Source: a bacterium
GTDB taxonomy: Bacteria > Patescibacteriota > Minisyncoccia > Minisyncoccales > CG1-02-41-26
Direction of reading: 5' to 3'
Assembly: GCA_030648255.1 (NCBI GenBank)
Contig: JAUSHZ010000028.1
Location: 1 to 52,369, forward strand
DNA: 52,369 nt
Shown here: positions 44,939 to 52,369 of the stretch, one piece after another
How positions within the stretch are numbered: the stretch's first letter is position 1
Layout of the letters: every line of letters begins with the position of its first letter
Position numbers and translations under genes: made by a program
Notes under the pieces: generated by a model
Told to the model about the DNA's origin: nothing
Seen by the model: only the letters and a program-made list of their open reading frames with translations
Database searches by the model: none

Positions 44939-45908
44939 AGGCCATTTTAGTGGCCACTCTTCCTTGCGGGGTTCTGGCGATTAAACCGATTCTCATTAAA
45001 TATGGTTCATAAATATCTAAAATCGTGGCTTCTTCTTCAGCGGTGGCAGCGGCTAAGGTTTGAATGCCAACTGGCCCGCCATTAAACTTAATTACCAAGG
45101 CCTCTAAAAACCGCCTGTCGTTTTGAGTTAAGCCAAGCTGGTCAATCTCAAGATTTAAAAAAGCGTCTTCCACCACCTCTTTTGTTATAAGTCCAGAGTT
45201 TTTTACTTGGGCGAAATCACGCACTCTTTTTAAAAGATGGTTGGCTATTCTGGGGGTAAATCGGGAGTGTTCGGCAATTATTTTTAAAGCATCTTTTTCT
45301 GCTTCAACATTTAAAATATGGCAAGAGCGAATTAAAACCTGCTCAATGTCTTCATTGCTATAAAAATTTAAGCCAAATATTGCGCCAAACCGAGACCGCA
45401 AAGGCCCTGAAATAGAAGCTAACTTTGTAGTGGCTCCAATTAAAGTGAATTTAGGCAAATTTAATTCCATTACTCTGGCCATTGGGCCTTTGCCTAAAAT
45501 CAGGTTAAGTTTAAAGTCCTCCATGGCTGGGTATAGATATTCTTCAACTGTTCTTGAAAGCCGATGAATTTCATCGCAAAATAAAACACTGCCTTCTTCC
45601 AAATTGGTTAGAATGGCAGCTAAATCTCCAGCTCGTTCAATAGCCGGGCCCGAAGTGATTTTAATGTCAGCGCCAATTTCTTGGGCAACTAGATAGGCCA
45701 TAGTGGTTTTGCCAAGCCCAGGATTACCATAAAAAAGCAGATGCTCAACTTGATCTTTTCTTTTTTTGGCTGCCTCTACTATAATTTTAACATTGTTTTT
45801 TGTTTTATCTTGGCCAACAAAATAATCCCAGGTTTTTGGCCTTAAAGTTAAATCTAAAATATCCTCAGCATCGTTATTTTGAGGTTGTCCTATTGACATT
45901 TTTAACAA
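44889..45908 (-). CDS. ruvB: Holliday junction branch migration helicase RuvB
   Basis: DYFVGQDKTKNNVKIIVEAAKKR, LLFYGNPGLGKTTMAYLVA, SVLFCDEIHRLSRTVEEYLYPAMEDF. Confidence 0.96.
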   Translation of the reverse strand: MLKMSIGQPQNNDAEDILDLTLRPKTWDYFVGQDKTKNNVKIIVEAAKKRKDQVEHLLFYGNPGLGKTTMAYLVAQEIGADIKITSGPAIERAGDLAAILTNLEEGSVLFCDEIHRLSRTVEEYLYPAMEDFKLNLILGKGPMARVMELNLPKFTLIGATTKLASISGPLRSRFGAIFGLNFYSNEDIEQVLIRSCHILNVEAEKDALKIIAEHSRFTPRIANHLLKRVRDFAQVKNSGLITKEVVEDAFLNLEIDQLGLTQNDRRFLEALVIKFNGGPVGIQTLAAATAEEEATILDIYEPYLMRIGLIARTPQGRVATKMAFEYLGVSAKNLPKILF

Positions 45909-45932
45909 AGTATATTACAATATTGATATTCG

Positions 45933-46050
45933 AACATTAGCCCAAAGTTTTAGGATTTTTTTTCTGAATGGGCAAGCTGGTTTTGGCTAACTTGTTTCCG
46001 AAAAAAAATCTGGGTTTCAATGCATTTTGAGACGACTTCGGGCTAATGTT
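45933..46050. repeat. Long interrupted inverted repeat between ruvB and pilB
   Basis: AACATTAGCCC ... GGGCTAATGTT with inner GATTTTTTTTC ... GAAAAAAAATC. Confidence 0.75.
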
Positions 46051-46084
46051 TGCGCCTCTTTTTAATAAAGGGGCGTTTTGTTTG

Positions 46085-46138
46085 AAAGCTGTTGAAACTC
46101 GGTTTTTAAGGAGCCCCAAAACCGAGTTTCAACAGCTT
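46085..46138. repeat. Distal copy of the ksgA-type palindrome
   Basis: AAAGCTGTTGAAACTCGGTTTTTAAGGAGCCCCAAAACCGAGTTTCAACAGCTTT. Confidence 0.88.
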
Positions 46139-46144
46139 TTCTAC

Positions 46145-47461
46145 TCACTCCCCTGTCGTTTTTTCTATTTCTTCTAAATCAGTTATTCCTTGCAAAACCT
46201 TAATAATACCATCCTGTTTCATTGTAGCCATGCCTTTTGCTATGGCTCTTTCTTTTAATTCAACAATGCTGGGCGATTTGGCAATAAAATTTTCCAACTC
46301 ATCATCATTTTTAAAAAATTCAAATATGCCTATCCTGCCCTTGTATCCCGCATTATCACACTCAATACAACCTGTTGGCTTTGGTATTTTTATTCCTTGT
46401 TTTATTTCTGGGAGGTTGTTTATTTTTTTAATATCATCCGGCAGTTTTTCTATTTCTTTTTTAATTAAAGAAATTTCTTCTTTACTTGCCAATTTTAATT
46501 GTTTACAGCTAGGACAAAGTTTTCTAACCAATCTTTGGCCAATGGCCAAATTTATGGCCGGGGCTATATTGGCTGGCTTTTCTCCCAATGCCATTAACCG
46601 TACTATTGTTCCAGTGGCGTCGTTTGTGTGCAAAGTAGTTAAAACCAAATGCCCGGTTAAAGAGGCCTGCAAGGCAATGCTGGCTGTTTCTGAATCCCTA
46701 ATTTCGCCAACCAAAATAACATCTGGGTCTTGCCTGACAATCGCTTCAAGCCCGCTTGAAAAACTGTAGCCTTTTTTTGGATTAACTTGGGTTTGCGAGA
46801 GGCCTTTTAAATGGTACTCAATAGGGTCTTCAATGGTGATAATTTTGATTTCAGGAGATTGAATTTTTTTTAGAATAGCGTATAGGGTTGTAGTTTTCCC
46901 AGAGCCCGTGGGACCCGTCACGATAATCATTCCGTTTGGTTGCTTGATTTCTTTTTCAAAAACAGACAACATATCAGGCCTTATGCCAAGGCTATCTGTT
47001 TCTATCAAATTTTTTGGGTCTAAAAGCCGCATAGCGATTGTTTCTCCATACTCTGATGGCAAGGAAGAAACCCTTGTTTCTATTTCGTTTTTTCCAATAG
47101 TTATGGTGAATCTTCCATCTTGAGCCCTGTCAGTTACATTTAGCTTTATGCCCGAAAGCAGTTTTATTCTAGATAAGATTGCTTTGTATGTTTGCTTGTT
47201 GAAAACAAAAATATCGTGCAAGACTCCATCAAGTCGCAATCTAAATTTTATTGTTTCTTCTTCTGGCTCAAAATGAAGATCAGAAGCGTCCAAGGCGTTG
47301 CTACCAATTAAAATAGCCTCCATTAACAAAGTAACATCATTGGAAACATTTTCTGTTAAATAAACTTTAAAAGTCTCAATATTTTTTACTCTGGATACGG
47401 CTTCCTGAAATTTTTCTTGCGATATTGTTATTTCTTTAGTTATTTCTAATGGCTTTTCCAT
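46145..47461 (-). CDS. GspE/PilB-type secretion or type IV pilus ATPase
   Basis: GMIIVTGPTGSGKTTTLYAILKKI, IEDPIEYHLKGLSQTQVN, LRQDPDVILVGEIRDSETASIALQASLTGHLVLTTLHTNDA, CPSCK and CIECDNAGYKGR. Confidence 0.93.
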   Translation of the reverse strand: MEKPLEITKEITISQEKFQEAVSRVKNIETFKVYLTENVSNDVTLLMEAILIGSNALDASDLHFEPEEETIKFRLRLDGVLHDIFVFNKQTYKAILSRIKLLSGIKLNVTDRAQDGRFTITIGKNEIETRVSSLPSEYGETIAMRLLDPKNLIETDSLGIRPDMLSVFEKEIKQPNGMIIVTGPTGSGKTTTLYAILKKIQSPEIKIITIEDPIEYHLKGLSQTQVNPKKGYSFSSGLEAIVRQDPDVILVGEIRDSETASIALQASLTGHLVLTTLHTNDATGTIVRLMALGEKPANIAPAINLAIGQRLVRKLCPSCKQLKLASKEEISLIKKEIEKLPDDIKKINNLPEIKQGIKIPKPTGCIECDNAGYKGRIGIFEFFKNDDELENFIAKSPSIVELKERAIAKGMATMKQDGIIKVLQGITDLEEIEKTTGE

Positions 47462-47469
47462 AAAAGGAG

Positions 47470-48414
47470 TTAGTTTAAGAGGCTGATAATTTGTTCTTCC
47501 ACGCTTCTTATTTCTCTTTCTTTTGTATTAAATATTACAGAGTTATATTTTGTTTGGGAAATAAATCTATTGGCAATTTTATTAATATTTTCTTGGTTAT
47601 CTGGGGAATAAAAGACCCCTCTAATTGAAAGGGGCGAGGAGTTTTGCTCCCATAATAAAAGAAAGTTTTGGAAAGGGAAAACCCCAGAACACAATTTTTC
47701 TAAGCTAAATTTTATGTCTTTTGGCTGGGCAGCTGCTTTAACAATGTCTCCATGGGACAGAGAAGAAAAAAGCAAGCTTGGCCTTGGCTTAAACTGCAAG
47801 TTTTCTAGGGCTTTTTCAAAAAGCAGAGCTTCGCTTTTACAGTTTTCTTGAAGCTCTTTTTCGAAAATATTATTGCTTAATGCTTTTATAATCTCAAAAA
47901 TAATTTCAAGCAATGACTTGTCTTGGTCAATAATATTTATATCCCCAAAACTTTGGTTTATTGACTGGCTGTCTATATTTAGAATAAAGCTCGGCTTTTC
48001 TCTAAGGCCTAACGGTATTTCTTCATAAGAGTCAATGCCAATAGTTATTAAAAATTGTCTTTGTTTTAGGGGTTTTAAAACAATGTCGTCTTTTTTCAGC
48101 TCTTTGCCGTCGGTTTTCAAAAATAAGTCCAGTCCCCCAGTTCTTGTTTTTTCATAAAAGAGTTGCGAAAGCTTATTTCCACCTTCTTTAATAGAAATTA
48201 AAAAATCGGCTTGGGGCTCTTTGGTTATTTTTTTGGGCGTTATTTCTTGAGAGGCGTTTTCTACTTCCAAAAGTGTTGCATTTTTGTTAAGCTTTTTTAA
48301 ACTAAATAAAAGCGCCTTTCCAGCCATAGCGCCCTGTGAATTAGATTTTGATATTAAGATAGTAATATCAAAATATTTTTCTATAGCTTCTTTGATTTTT
48401 TCTGTCGTTGCCAT
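47470..48414 (-). CDS. DHH-like phosphoesterase-fold protein lacking a clear DHH motif
   Basis: FDITILISKSNSQGAMAGKALLFSLKKL and FILNIDSQSINQSFGDINIIDQDKSLLEIIFEIIKAL resemble DHH family nanoRNase-like proteins. Confidence 0.55.
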   Translation of the reverse strand: MATTEKIKEAIEKYFDITILISKSNSQGAMAGKALLFSLKKLNKNATLLEVENASQEITPKKITKEPQADFLISIKEGGNKLSQLFYEKTRTGGLDLFLKTDGKELKKDDIVLKPLKQRQFLITIGIDSYEEIPLGLREKPSFILNIDSQSINQSFGDINIIDQDKSLLEIIFEIIKALSNNIFEKELQENCKSEALLFEKALENLQFKPRPSLLFSSLSHGDIVKAAAQPKDIKFSLEKLCSGVFPFQNFLLLWEQNSSPLSIRGVFYSPDNQENINKIANRFISQTKYNSVIFNTKEREIRSVEEQIISLLN

Positions 48415-48446
48415 ATCTTTTTTTAGATTAGAATAAATAAGCCATT

Positions 48447-48872
48447 ATGTCAAACGAAATTTTTAATACTTTTTCAGCAAAAGAAACCCAAAAATTAGCA
48501 GGAGTAATTTTGGCTGGTTTAATCAAAAAATCACCTAAAGACAGGGCGTTGGTCTTGGCTCTGTCGGGTAATTTGGGCTCTGGTAAAACCACATTTACGC
48601 AAGGCCTGGCTAAATTTCTAAAAATAAAAGGCAGGGTAAACAGCCCCACTTTTGTGGTTATGAAAAGATTTAAGAATTTATACCACATAGATGCTTATCG
48701 ATTAAACAAGCCAGAAGAAATTTTAGAGCTGGGCTTTAAAGAAATTATTGCAAATCCTAAAAATATCGTAGTCATCGAGTGGCCCGAAAAAATCAAAAAG
48801 TTCTTGCCCAAACAAACCCATTTTTTGAAATTTAAGTTTATAAACGAAACCCACCGTCAGATAAAATTTTAG
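48447..48872 (+). CDS. tsaE: tRNA threonylcarbamoyladenosine biosynthesis ATPase TsaE
   Basis: LALSGNLGSGKTTFTQGLAKFLKIKGRVNSPTFVVMKRF, HIDAYRL, VVIEWPEKI. Confidence 0.93.
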   Translation: MSNEIFNTFSAKETQKLAGVILAGLIKKSPKDRALVLALSGNLGSGKTTFTQGLAKFLKIKGRVNSPTFVVMKRFKNLYHIDAYRLNKPEEILELGFKEIIANPKNIVVIEWPEKIKKFLPKQTHFLKFKFINETHRQIKF

Positions 48873-48911
48873 CATTTTTGTGTTTTTGGGGTGAAATGCT
48901 AAGATTAGAAA

Positions 48912-48980
48912 ATGTCGCAAGAGAAAGGGAAAAAATTATTAGTTATTGATAGCAACGCCATCATACGCAGGGCATATAAT
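48912..48980 (+). pseudogene. Possible 5' stub of DNA polymerase I
   Basis: KKLLVIDSNAIIRRAYN resembles the PolA 5'-nuclease N-terminus (LLVIDGNAIIHRAYH); similarity then stops. Confidence 0.55.
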
Positions 48981-48992
48981 AACTATTCCTTT

Positions 48993-50237
48993 ATGAAAAA
49001 TTACATTCCGTTTGTTCTTGTGGTCGCAGTGTTATTAGTAGCAGGTGTCGCCTATATGCAACCATCTGGGCTAGGGGCAAAAGCAATTGAAGATGATTTT
49101 GTTATTACGTTAGATACTCCTACTTCTGCTGGTGTTGTTATCAAAAAAGCAAAAAATAACAACGTCCGTCTCATTCAACTTGAGAGTACATTCAATATGA
49201 ACGGACAGATGATTTCTGATGTATATGTAATAAAGCCAAGTGACATGTCAGAGAGTGATATTGAGCATGGATTTCTTAATGGACGTAACGCGGTTGCCGA
49301 TCTCAACAATAAAAATGTTGCAGAAGTGAACCGTCTTACTACTATCAAACAAAAAGAGACAGGCTTTTCTTTGCCGAAGATGAAAGGAGTAAATGTGTCC
49401 ACAGACATTGCGAAACCACTTATCAAACGCATGACAGTGCATGGAGAAAAATCGCAAGCACAGAGCATGGCTGATCAGTTGGGAGGCAAGCTCAAAAATG
49501 TGCGTGAGTCGGTCACAACAACCAATGACACACCGAATGTGGTGGCAAAAATATTGGGCATTAAGACTGCGTTTGCCATAACATGGAATGATTTTTGGAA
49601 TCGTTGGATAAATCCGGTTTATAGAGGCACGATAACAACTGGTCGCACAAAAGATATGGAGAAGTGGGTGCCTGAAGCAGGGTATGCGTATATAGGTCAG
49701 TATTCAAATACTGGAAATTCTTTTGACGGTGATCGGTATTCATACAATCTGATGTGGTGGGATGATGTATCCGACTTTAAATCTGGATCAAGTTGGTGGG
49801 GCACTGACGGCTATGAGCAAAAGGTGCTCTTGCACAACTACGATGGCAAGACATATATGAAAAATGAGAAGAGTTTCTTCTATGGAGTACCATCTTTAAC
49901 ATACGCTGCTTCTAATCTGCCAGACGCATATGTTGATACCCGTCTTGATGACGACAATGTTGAAGTGTCGTACACAATTGGATCTGGCCGTGGCGATCTT
50001 ATTAGCGCAAATACGCCTGGCTGGTATTGGACACAATTTTTCACGGATCCTGGCAATGACACGGTGGATAAGTTTAAGACACAAGCGCATTTGGTAACCG
50101 AATACTACTCAATGTGTTACTACACATGGGGCACTTACTGCATGTTTGGGGACACATCAGTACCTATAACCACATTGATTCCATTTAGTAGTGGAAATAA
50201 TGTGCCGACGAACGGCTGGCAGTATTTTAGCTATTAG
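48993..50237 (+). CDS. Secreted/membrane-anchored hypothetical protein, aromatic-rich C-terminal domain
   Basis: Internal in-frame ATG followed by MKNYIPFVLVVAVLLVAGVAYMQ (signal/TM) and Trp/Tyr-rich C-terminal half. Confidence 0.6.
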   Translation: MKNYIPFVLVVAVLLVAGVAYMQPSGLGAKAIEDDFVITLDTPTSAGVVIKKAKNNNVRLIQLESTFNMNGQMISDVYVIKPSDMSESDIEHGFLNGRNAVADLNNKNVAEVNRLTTIKQKETGFSLPKMKGVNVSTDIAKPLIKRMTVHGEKSQAQSMADQLGGKLKNVRESVTTTNDTPNVVAKILGIKTAFAITWNDFWNRWINPVYRGTITTGRTKDMEKWVPEAGYAYIGQYSNTGNSFDGDRYSYNLMWWDDVSDFKSGSSWWGTDGYEQKVLLHNYDGKTYMKNEKSFFYGVPSLTYAASNLPDAYVDTRLDDDNVEVSYTIGSGRGDLISANTPGWYWTQFFTDPGNDTVDKFKTQAHLVTEYYSMCYYTWGTYCMFGDTSVPITTLIPFSSGNNVPTNGWQYFSY

Positions 50238-50264
50238 TCGCAAATATAGTATATAGGAACAAAG

Positions 50265-50291
50265 AAGCTTGCTGTGTTAGTAAGCTTTTTT
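50265..50291 (+). terminator. Rho-independent terminator
   Basis: AAGCTTGCT-gtgtt-AGTAAGCTTTTTT after the stop at 50237. Confidence 0.7.
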
Positions 50292-50298
50292 GTGAATC

Positions 50299-50829
50299 CT
50301 ATGTCGTTTTATTTTTGGATTTCTTCGCTAAGTAGAGCGTAATAAAATTGGATACGATTATAATGGCAAAAGTTCCCAGTACCGTGAGTGTTCTTTTGGC
50401 GGTATATATTGCCGTAACGAGTTCATCATTGTTTGCATCGGCAGCATCAACAGCCGAAAGAAATGCTTGATAGAGTGTGGCATGTTCGTGGGACGCGATG
50501 AGTGTAAAAAGAACATAAAAAAGAATCATGTGTCGAAAGTGATCAATAATGAAATTGTTTTGAGACTTTTCCACCACCACTACCACACAGGTAAATACAG
50601 CAAATATTACACCAGTGAAAAGGAAGTAGAGAAGCGACCCCGCAGGAATGCCGATCGTAATCGGATTGTGCGTGAAAGGGTAAATCAAAACACTACTAGC
50701 AAGATAGCCAATCGCCACCGCGATCACACATGCGAGCAAGAAAAAAAGTGGTGCAAAATAGCATAACAAACGACGCGGTAGTGACTGTACAGCATTATTT
50801 TTCCTAATCATCTTAGTAATATATTGCAT
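50299..50829 (-). CDS. Hypothetical four-TM membrane protein
   Basis: 176-aa ORF with hydrophobic segments; convergent with the preceding gene across a terminator. Confidence 0.6.
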   Translation of the reverse strand: MQYITKMIRKNNAVQSLPRRLLCYFAPLFFLLACVIAVAIGYLASSVLIYPFTHNPITIGIPAGSLLYFLFTGVIFAVFTCVVVVVEKSQNNFIIDHFRHMILFYVLFTLIASHEHATLYQAFLSAVDAADANNDELVTAIYTAKRTLTVLGTFAIIIVSNFITLYLAKKSKNKTT

Positions 50830-51032
50830 TCTATCATATCTGTATTTAATTTAACATAAAAACAGTACGGATAAATTTCGCGCAATCCGAGTTCGCATGG
50901 GGCCCCGCCACAAAGCAAAGATTTTATTGTTTAACTGATAAGGGTAGAGAGTTTGTGGGTTATATCGGAAAATTTCCTTTGTCGATCGGTAAACTTTTGA
51001 CACGGTTTTATGGGGGTTGTGGATAACTTGCT

Positions 51033-51061
51033 TTGACATAAAAATAAAATTTTGGTTAGAT
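51033..51061 (+). promoter_or_regulatory. Candidate sigma70 promoter
   Basis: TTGACA-N17-TTAGAT upstream of the ATG at 51086. Confidence 0.45.
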
Positions 51062-51085
51062 AAAAAATACAAAAAAATTAAAAAT

Positions 51086-51724
51086 ATGAAAAAAAATAAA
51101 TTAGTTGTTTTATTGGTTTTGGTAGCAGTAATTCTGGCTGGTGTGGCTGGGATTTTTTATTATAAAAGTAAAATTGGTGGCGAGAAAAGCGAAGCGCCAA
51201 AATTATTTAGCAAAGGGGATTATGTGGTTGAGGATAGAGCCGACGGCAAGTATATTGTGGTGAACAAAGTGGGCCTAACCGCCAAAGTCCCAACCGACTG
51301 GCGTGTAGAATTCGAAGGCAACGACCTCCCCGATGGCACTTCTGAATATTGGGTTAATTTGTTGTCGCAGGATGCTGAGAAAAAGGGTAGCTTTTTAATG
51401 AAGGGATGCGGGATTACGATAACATTGGGGTATGAGGAGAATAACAATAAAGATTTAAATGAACAAATTTTAGCTATACAGAATAATGACCAAGATAATA
51501 ATTTATTTCGTGCTGGATATCAGTATGAAATTTTGAGTGTTGGTAAGAATAGGGGGATAAAGTGGACAGGGGAGAAAAATGATACCTTTGGTAAAAATGT
51601 TGGGCTGGATATTCCCGTGGGGTCGGTACAAACAATAGGATTTTCATCGATTTTTCCCGTAAAAAATGAGGTTACTTGTGAAAATACTTGGGGAGATTTT
51701 TTGAAAACAATTGACTTGAAATAA
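51086..51724 (+). CDS. Membrane-anchored hypothetical protein
   Basis: MKKNKLVVLLVLVAVILAGVAGIFYYKSK then soluble domain. Start set at the internal ATG in the supplied ORF. Confidence 0.65.
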   Translation: MKKNKLVVLLVLVAVILAGVAGIFYYKSKIGGEKSEAPKLFSKGDYVVEDRADGKYIVVNKVGLTAKVPTDWRVEFEGNDLPDGTSEYWVNLLSQDAEKKGSFLMKGCGITITLGYEENNNKDLNEQILAIQNNDQDNNLFRAGYQYEILSVGKNRGIKWTGEKNDTFGKNVGLDIPVGSVQTIGFSSIFPVKNEVTCENTWGDFLKTIDLK

Positions 51725-51727
51725 AGC

Positions 51728-52267
51728 ATGAATGTTGATGGTTTTAAAAAAATAATTTTAGGCGGAACAATAATTTTGTTATTGATTCCGCTTTTTGTTT
51801 TTGCTCAAGAAAATACTTTTGCTTTAAAAGAAAAGCAGTCTTTGAGTATATTAGATACTATTAGGCAATATCCGCTTTCAACAGCTCAATTTAATTTATA
51901 TTACGATTCTATCGGTAATTCTGACTCAGAGAATCCAATTAAGGCTGGAGCAGTAATGTTGGTAAAACAAACTATATTACAAAACGAGCTGGATTATTGG
52001 CTGGTTAAAATGCCGGCCAATTTTTCTAAAAATTTTATTAAAGCAGTTTATAAAATTGCGCCAGCTGTGATTTACGGCGATTATTCTGGCGTAATTAGTT
52101 TAATAGAAAAATACACGGTGGCAGAAGCTAATAAATATATTGATAATTGGATGAAACAAAATCAGGTTTTAATTGGCAGCGGTATTGGCAAATATGCTTT
52201 CCCGTCTTACAAAAATAATCCCCAAGTAATTGTGGATTCAGCCCTGAAACCGAACACTTGGGATTAA
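51728..52267 (+). CDS. Secreted hypothetical protein
   Basis: N-terminal signal IILGGTIILLLIPLFVFAQE; 3 bp after the previous gene. Confidence 0.6.
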   Translation: MNVDGFKKIILGGTIILLLIPLFVFAQENTFALKEKQSLSILDTIRQYPLSTAQFNLYYDSIGNSDSENPIKAGAVMLVKQTILQNELDYWLVKMPANFSKNFIKAVYKIAPAVIYGDYSGVISLIEKYTVAEANKYIDNWMKQNQVLIGSGIGKYAFPSYKNNPQVIVDSALKPNTWD

Positions 52268-52369
52268 ATTATTGTTTGGTTTGACGATTGAATCTATCAT
52301 AACAAAAACATCTGGATTTTTGAATTGGTTGTTCTCCAACATAACCTCTAAAGGTTTCTTAAATCCTAA
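52238..52369 (-). mobile_element. C-terminus of an IS30-like transposase, truncated by the window edge
   Basis: Reverse strand reads LGFKKPLEVMLENNQFKNPDVFVMIDSIVKPNNNLIPSVRFQG*, with the LGF(K/Y)xPxEV motif of IS30 C-termini. Confidence 0.6.

Noticed and set aside
45937-46119. 60-aa minus-strand ORF between ruvB and pilB
   Set aside because: Composed of the inverted-repeat arms; better explained as a structured non-coding region.
50851-51072. 73-aa minus-strand ORF
   Set aside because: Spans a compositional boundary and promoter-like sequence, with no recognised family.
1-52369. rRNA or tRNA genes
   Set aside because: None recognised by eye; tRNAs could be missed without a covariance search.

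Overview
AT-rich, gene-dense window that looks like a Patescibacteria/CPR (Parcubacteria-like) genome fragment. A replication-origin block (rpmH-rnpA-yidD-yidC-jag on the minus strand, dnaA-dnaN on the plus strand) is followed directly by a ~24 kb co-oriented minus-strand locus. That locus encodes a type IV secretion/conjugation-like machine: PrgI-like protein, TraC/VirB4-like proteins, two giant secreted or membrane proteins (2271 and 2447 aa), a lytic transglycosylase, and further proteins with pilin-like membrane N-termini. A VirB6/TrbL-like protein lies nearby on the opposite strand. Other recognisable genes are ksgA, a DUF4143 ATPase, a methyltransferase, a PaaX/Cas2-like regulator, a penicillin-binding protein, ruvC, yebC, a ComEA/LTD fusion, ruvB, a pilB/gspE-type ATPase, a DHH-like protein and tsaE. 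The most unusual observations are: (1) a family of ~48-bp palindromes inserted in frame, partly nested, inside ksgA, with related copies elsewhere; (2) a GC-rich palindrome inserted in frame in the comEA-LTD gene; (3) a DUF4143 ATPase gene sitting between the ksgA 3' end and a second copy of the ksgA C-terminal coding sequence; (4) the giant-protein T4SS-like locus; (5) hairpins with shared geometry and a CGRYCG apex, including inverted copies flanking a PaaX/Cas2-like gene; (6) a polA-like N-terminus that runs in frame into an unrelated secreted protein; (7) transposase fragments at both window edges. All calls come from reading the sequence and supplied ORFs; no searches were run.
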